A stretch of 64,000 bases of DNA from Pseudidiomarina insulisalsae (GTDB taxonomy: Bacteria; Pseudomonadota; Gammaproteobacteria; Enterobacterales; Alteromonadaceae): the NCBI RefSeq assembly GCF_003987065.1, contig NZ_PIPY01000007.1:124001-188000 (forward strand), in the 5' to 3' direction. The stretch's first letter is position 1. Each line of letters starts with the position of its first letter. The notes beneath the pieces are model-generated. The model had not been told where the DNA came from, did no database searches, and was given only the letters and a program-made list of their open reading frames with translations. The translations under genes and the position numbers were made by a program. Shown piece by piece: positions 59,515 to 64,000 of this stretch.

Positions 59515-59649
59515 TGACGAGCATGAAGATTGTCAGAGCTGCTAGCTTAGCAAAGGATCATGCTCTGTTACATTGTCAGGGTAGTTTATTCGCTGAATGT
59601 TCAGTATTCTTCATCATTACCTGTTTAAAATTTTAAGGACGCTGATCAC

Positions 59650-61506
59650 ATGAGTGCAATCGCCAATGTCTTTAAGAAGCTTTTCGGGCTGATTAATAAC
59701 ATCCGGAAGTTTCTGCTAAACGTCATCTTTTTCCTGCTTTTGTTCATAGTTATTGCGGTACTGGTTACCGACGAAGAACCTATGTTGGTGCCGGAAAACG
59801 GTGTCCTGGTGGTGCAGCTTGACGGCGCATTGGTGGAAGAGAAAACCTGGGTTGATCCTATGGATCGCTTTTTTAACGATGCCTTCGGCTCGCCAAGTAC
59901 GCCACCGGAAACCTTATTAAGTGACGTGGTTGAAAGTATTGAACGCGCCGCCGACGATCCACGGATCAGTGGTATTTACCTCGACTTACGCAATTTCACC
60001 GGCGGTGGCATGAATAAAATGAAGCTGGTTGCAGAGGCACTGCTCCAGTTTCGTGAGTCAGGCAAACCGGTCTACAGTTACGGCGACTACTACACGCAAC
60101 CGCAATATTTTCTTGCCGCTCACGGTGACGCCGTTTATCTGAACCCGCTCGGCGCCATTATGTTTGAGGGAATGGGAAATTACCGACTGTACTTTAAAGA
60201 CCTGCTCGATAAACTCAAAGTCAGTACCCATGTGTTTAAAGTAGGTGCCTATAAGTCAGCGGTCGAGCCTTATACCCGTAACAGCATGTCTGAACAGGCG
60301 CGCGAAGCCAACGCCGAGCTCTATGACGCGCTCTGGAGTGACTATATCGCGATCATTGCGCAAAACCGTGAGGTCGACCCGCGTTTGCTGAGCGGCGAAA
60401 TTGACGATTTTCAGGCGATACTGGCGGAAAATAACCAGGACATGGCCAAAGTTGCCGTTGCCGGTGGCCTCGCTGATGAGCTACTGTCCCGCGAAGCCTT
60501 TCGCACGCAGATGATCAACCTGACCGGTCTTGATGAAGACGAAAAGAACTGGCGTCGTATCAGTCATCAGAACTATCTCAAAACAGAATCATTGCGACTT
60601 GATATGCCAGCCGCCGATGAAGATGCCAACGAGATTGCCATCGTCGTCGCTCGTGGCGTAATTGTGGACGGCTATCAGAAGCCAGGCAGCGTGGGTGGCG
60701 ACAGCACCGCGGAACTACTGCGCCGGGCGCGCCTGAATGATGCAACCAAAGCTGTGGTGCTGCGCATTGACAGCCCCGGAGGCAGCGGCTTTGCCTCCGA
60801 GGTCATCCGCCAGGAAGTACTTGAGCTACAGGAAGCAGGCATTCCGGTCATTGCCTCAATGTCGTCGGTGGCCGCTTCAGGTGGCTACTGGATTGCTGCC
60901 AGCGCCGATCAGATCTGGGCGGCACCAACTACCATTACTGGCTCTATCGGTGTGTTCGGCATGTTCTTCACCATTGAAGACTCGCTGGCCCATCTTGGTG
61001 CTTACAGTGACGGTTATCACACCACTGAAATGCCGGTCTTTGACATTACCCGCCCGCTACCGGATGAAGCGGAAGTGGTGATTCAAAGCTCCATTGAAAA
61101 GTTCTACCGTGACTTCGTCAGCATGGTCGCCGAAGCGCGTAACATGACCTATGAGCAAGTTCATGAAGTCGCTCAGGGACGTGTCTGGACCGGTGCTAAA
61201 GCACAACAACTTGGCCTGGTAGACAACCTCGGTGATTTGCCTGCTGCGATTGAAGCAGCGGCCGCCGCAGCACAAGTCAGCGACTATCAGGTGGTAACTG
61301 TACAACCTGAGCTTAGCGCACGTGAGCGTTTCTTGCGGGACTTCTTCGGTCAGGCCGAAGTTTTCTTGCCAGCGCCGTCTTCTACACGTACCATCGACCC
61401 GGTCAAACAACAATTACAAAGTGTCTGGCGCGAGGTGCAGTTGATCAACAAGTTTAACGATCCACAAGGGGTCTATTTACTGTGTGAGCTCTGCCCTATG
61501 CCCTAA
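59650..61506 (+). CDS. sppA: Signal peptide peptidase SppA, 67-kDa type
   Basis: Inner-membrane protease that degrades cleaved signal peptides in the periplasm. The 618-residue protein has one N-terminal helix (LLNVIFFLLLFIVIAVLV). The duplicated S49 domains carry the Lys-Ser dyad: Lys202 in VGAYKSAVEPYTR and Ser410 in SVAASGGYWIAAS, matching Lys209/Ser409 of E. coli. It lies in front of ansA with about 30 nt between. Confidence 0.97.
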   Translation: MSAIANVFKKLFGLINNIRKFLLNVIFFLLLFIVIAVLVTDEEPMLVPENGVLVVQLDGALVEEKTWVDPMDRFFNDAFGSPSTPPETLLSDVVESIERAADDPRISGIYLDLRNFTGGGMNKMKLVAEALLQFRESGKPVYSYGDYYTQPQYFLAAHGDAVYLNPLGAIMFEGMGNYRLYFKDLLDKLKVSTHVFKVGAYKSAVEPYTRNSMSEQAREANAELYDALWSDYIAIIAQNREVDPRLLSGEIDDFQAILAENNQDMAKVAVAGGLADELLSREAFRTQMINLTGLDEDEKNWRRISHQNYLKTESLRLDMPAADEDANEIAIVVARGVIVDGYQKPGSVGGDSTAELLRRARLNDATKAVVLRIDSPGGSGFASEVIRQEVLELQEAGIPVIASMSSVAASGGYWIAASADQIWAAPTTITGSIGVFGMFFTIEDSLAHLGAYSDGYHTTEMPVFDITRPLPDEAEVVIQSSIEKFYRDFVSMVAEARNMTYEQVHEVAQGRVWTGAKAQQLGLVDNLGDLPAAIEAAAAAAQVSDYQVVTVQPELSARERFLRDFFGQAEVFLPAPSSTRTIDPVKQQLQSVWREVQLINKFNDPQGVYLLCELCPMP

Positions 61507-61535
61507 GGCATTCATTGAATGGGTTAAGAAGTATC

Positions 61536-62552
61536 ATGAGTGAACAGCGTAAGCGCATTTATGTCGCCTACACCGGTGGTACCATCGGCATGCAGAAATC
61601 GGCGCAGGGCTATGTCCCTGCGCCGGGGTTTTTAACTTCCTGCGTGAATCAAATGCCGGAATTTTTCCGCCCTGAAATGCCCTACTTTGATATTCAGGAA
61701 TATCAGCCGTTGATGGACTCTTCGGATATGTCGCCGCAGGACTGGCAACGTATCGCTGATGATATTCAGTCAAAGTATGCCGATTATGATGGCTTTGTCA
61801 TTCTGCATGGTACCGACACCATGGCCTATACCGCGTCTGCGCTGTCGTTTATGTTCGAGAACCTGGGTAAGCCGGTGATTATTACCGGCTCACAAATCCC
61901 TCTGGCCGAACTACGCTCCGATGGCCAGACCAATCTGTTAAATGCGCTCTACATTGCGGCCAATTATCCAATTCATGAAGTGGGCCTGTTTTTCAATAAC
62001 CAACTGTATCGCGGTAACCGCGCTACCAAGGCCGACGCCAACGGCTTTAATGCCTTTGACTCACCGAATTTCCGCCCCTTGCTTGAAGCCGGTATCCAGA
62101 TTAGTGTCAAAGCTGGCATGGTGAAGCCACTCGATAGCGCGCCACTGAAAGTCGCCCGGGTCACCCCCCAGGCGATCGGTGTGATTCCGCTTTACCCTGG
62201 TATTTCACCGGTGTTATTCGACCATTTGCTCCAGCAACCGGTGAAAGCTCTTATTATGCAAAGCTATGGCGTGGGTAATGCGCCGCAGAACCAAGCATTG
62301 CTGGCCAGCATTGCCCGCGGCGTAGACGCAGGCGTTACCGTACTTAATTGCACGCAATGCTTCAAAGGCAAAGTGAATATGGGCGGCTACGCCAGCGGTA
62401 ATGCGCTGGCTGAAATTGGCGTCATCAGCGGCTTTGACATGACTATTGAAGCAGCGTTGACGAAATTACATTATTTACTCTCGCAAAACTTACCGCAGCA
62501 GGAACTTGAACGCTGCTTACAGACAGATCTGCGTGGTGAGCTGAGCGCGTAA
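61536..62552 (+). CDS. ansA: L-asparaginase I (cytoplasmic)
   Basis: Hydrolyses asparagine to aspartate and ammonia in the cytoplasm. The 338-residue protein closely resembles E. coli AnsA: RIYVAYTGGTIGMQKSAQGY with the first catalytic threonine, HGTDTMAYTASALSFM with the second catalytic block, and GSQIPLAELRSDGQ. The start at 61536 (MSEQRKR) is preferred to an ATG 21 nt upstream (61515), since relatives start close to this point. Downstream of sppA as in E. coli. Confidence 0.96.
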   Translation: MSEQRKRIYVAYTGGTIGMQKSAQGYVPAPGFLTSCVNQMPEFFRPEMPYFDIQEYQPLMDSSDMSPQDWQRIADDIQSKYADYDGFVILHGTDTMAYTASALSFMFENLGKPVIITGSQIPLAELRSDGQTNLLNALYIAANYPIHEVGLFFNNQLYRGNRATKADANGFNAFDSPNFRPLLEAGIQISVKAGMVKPLDSAPLKVARVTPQAIGVIPLYPGISPVLFDHLLQQPVKALIMQSYGVGNAPQNQALLASIARGVDAGVTVLNCTQCFKGKVNMGGYASGNALAEIGVISGFDMTIEAALTKLHYLLSQNLPQQELERCLQTDLRGELSA

Positions 62553-62601
62553 TTGCGATTAAATTAAACGATAAAATCAACAATAACGATAAGAACAAAT
62601 T

Positions 62602-63945
62602 ATGGCTTCAACTTCTCCTGCTTTTTCTTCCCGTATTGGTTTCATTCTTGCCGCCGCGGGTTCTGCCGTCGGTGTCGGCAACATCTGGGGCTTTCCGACG
62701 CAGGCAGCAAGTAACGGCGGCGGTGCTTTTTTACTGGTCTATCTGGTGATGATCCTGGCGCTTGCCTACCCGATGCTGGTGGCCGAGCTGACCATTGGCC
62801 GCATGCGCCAGCGTAATCCCATCGAGGCACTTCGCGCGCTGGGCGAAAATCGCTTCTGGCGCGGTTTTGGCGCCACTACCGGGGTCATTGCGCTCATCGT
62901 GTTATCGCTGATTTTAAGCTTCTACGCTATTGTCTCCGGCTGGTTACTGGCCTTTATGCTGGCGCCACTGGCTGAGCTACTGGGCTTCGCCAATGCGGCC
63001 GACTGGCTGACCGCTTTTAGCGTCGAGCGCAATCTCAGTATGATGGTCATTTTTCTGTTGCTCACTATTCATGTTGTGCGCTCCGGCGTCACTGAAGGGA
63101 TTGAACGCTGGTCCAGCCGGCTGATGCCCTTGCTGTTTGTTCTGCTGATTGCCATGGTCATTTATATTCTGAGCTTACCCGGTGCTGCTGACGGTCTGAA
63201 AATGTACCTGACTCCCGACTTTTCGCGCGTGCTTGAGCCCAATTTGATCATCCGCGCCATGGGCCAGGCCTTCTTCTCGCTGTCGATCGGCGCCGCTTGT
63301 ATGATGACCTATGGTGCCTATCTCTCGCAGCAGGAAAATCTGCCAAAAACCGCAGGTTGGGTCGCTGGACTTGATACCAGTGTGGCATTTTTAGCCGGCT
63401 TACTGATCCTGCCGGCAATGTTTGCCGCTCAAGAGTTAGGGGTCATTATTTATGACGATGCAGGTGTATTGTTGTCTGCCGACACCCTGGTCTTTACCGT
63501 ACTGCCGACTATGTTCGACTCTATGGGTGGTGCTGGTTTATGGGTGGCGTTTGCTTTCTTCGCCCTGATGGTCATCGCAGCGATTACCTCGTCAATTTCC
63601 ATGCTGGAGGCGCCGGTAAATGCGCTACGAGAGGAAAGCGGCCAGCCGCGTTCTCGCTCGGCCTGGTTTGTCGGCATTGTGATCGGGGTCCTATCCGGTC
63701 TGATTATTTATCATTTTGAAACCCTGTTCGGGCTGGTGATTACACTCACGACCGTTTATATGCAGCCTCTGTTGGGCTTAACCTTTGGTGTGCTGTTAAC
63801 CTGGATTTTACGGCAGAACTATTTGCTGAAGGCGTTGCAGGATGGTTCGCCAGATATCCAGAAATCGTTGTTCTGGAAAATCTGGCCGTGGTACGTGAAA
63901 TTTATTTGTCCGCTATTGATTCTGCTGGTGATTTGGCACGGCTAA
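62602..63945 (+). CDS. Sodium-dependent neurotransmitter:sodium symporter family transporter
   Basis: Sodium-coupled amino-acid uptake protein of the NSS/SNF family (LeuT fold). The 447-residue protein has about eleven membrane helices. The sodium- and substrate-binding unwound helix 1 reads GFILAAAGSAVGVGNIWGFPTQAASNGGGAFLL in two overlapping parts (residues about 12-44), with the NSS motif GVGNIWGFP. The central AFFSLSIGAACMMTYGAYL is helix 6. Substrate cannot be told from sequence; amino acids are usual in marine bacteria. Confidence 0.93.
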   Translation: MASTSPAFSSRIGFILAAAGSAVGVGNIWGFPTQAASNGGGAFLLVYLVMILALAYPMLVAELTIGRMRQRNPIEALRALGENRFWRGFGATTGVIALIVLSLILSFYAIVSGWLLAFMLAPLAELLGFANAADWLTAFSVERNLSMMVIFLLLTIHVVRSGVTEGIERWSSRLMPLLFVLLIAMVIYILSLPGAADGLKMYLTPDFSRVLEPNLIIRAMGQAFFSLSIGAACMMTYGAYLSQQENLPKTAGWVAGLDTSVAFLAGLLILPAMFAAQELGVIIYDDAGVLLSADTLVFTVLPTMFDSMGGAGLWVAFAFFALMVIAAITSSISMLEAPVNALREESGQPRSRSAWFVGIVIGVLSGLIIYHFETLFGLVITLTTVYMQPLLGLTFGVLLTWILRQNYLLKALQDGSPDIQKSLFWKIWPWYVKFICPLLILLVIWHG

Positions 63946-64000
63946 ATCACCAGTAAATCCATCAACTCGTGTACCGGCATGGCGACGAAGCGCGCATGAT
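63942..64000 (-). CDS. 3' end of an unidentified minus-strand gene
   Basis: A minus-strand frame is open from the window edge and ends with a stop at 63942-63944, reading ...RFVAMPVHELMDLLVI. It overlaps the last bases of the transporter stop by 3 nt. Only about 18 codons are visible, so no function can be given and it could be a chance frame. Confidence 0.35.
   Translation of the reverse strand, partial: HARFVAMPVHELMDLLVI

Noticed and set aside
59593-59604. CTGAA-TG-TTCAG palindrome before sppA
   Set aside because: Five-base arms are expected by chance in a 135-nt gap; no known regulator motif fits.

Overview
The window reads as ordinary, dense chromosomal DNA of a marine gammaproteobacterium. 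I infer the Alteromonadales, probably an Idiomarina/Pseudidiomarina-type organism. The basis is the 180-kDa class NAD-glutamate dehydrogenase, leucine dehydrogenase, cbb3 oxidase cluster, DUF3466 and DUF4826 proteins, and gene order that tracks the E. coli/Shewanella core genome in blocks. I see no insertion sequence, prophage, CRISPR array, integron, rRNA or restriction/defence island. Coding density is very high, and only one gene-free stretch exceeds 300 nt (17074-17399).

Layout: (1) 1-14.2 kb, a block like E. coli pyrD-zapC-rlmKL-uup-rmf-fabA, preceded by the 3' part of an NAD-glutamate dehydrogenase, with an initiator tRNA whose 3' end overlaps a CpdB-like lipoprotein gene, and with a HAF-repeat DUF3466 protein where E. 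coli has pqiABC. (2) 14.2-24.1 kb (minus strand), lonH with a TraB/GumN protein, then a membrane fusion protein-RND pump-secreted SRPBCC operon, then qmcA-nfeD and a small lipoprotein. (3) 24.3-33.5 kb, ccoNOQP, ccoH, ccoI, ccoS, a SafE-like protein, uspE and ttcA, with fnr and ccoG missing from the places they hold in relatives. (4) 33.4-40.7 kb, a Bax-like glucosaminidase and a membrane protein, then rluE-mnmA-hflD-purB-roxA and a DUF4826 gene. (5) 40.9-51.5 kb, leucine dehydrogenase behind a perfect 18-bp LiuR-like palindrome, a YdiJ-type dehydrogenase, ppsA divergent from ppsR, then htpX, class II DAHP synthase and a DUF1338 protein in one minus-strand run. (6) 51.6-57.4 kb, pepE and the biotin genes (bioA divergent from bioBFCD). 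(7) 57.5-64 kb, asnS, a YdjA-like nitroreductase, sppA, ansA, an NSS-family sodium symporter, and the last few codons of a minus-strand gene.

Together these encode amino-acid-based carbon and nitrogen use (GDH, LeuDH, asparaginase, amino-acid symporter, PEP synthase for gluconeogenesis), microaerobic respiration with its copper-loading machinery, tRNA and ribosome modification (rlmKL, rluE, mnmA, ttcA, roxA, rmf), and membrane quality control (htpX, sppA, qmcA/nfeD).

I did not find a convincing new multi-gene system. The items most worth a second look are regulatory or architectural: a FabR-type operator exactly filling the fabA promoter spacer, the LiuR-like palindrome before leucine dehydrogenase, a palindrome inside the bioB promoter, the RND-SRPBCC operon, the tRNA-fMet/CDS overlap, terminators embedded in the ends of convergent genes, and several synteny losses (fnr, ccoG, nudJ, phoPQ).
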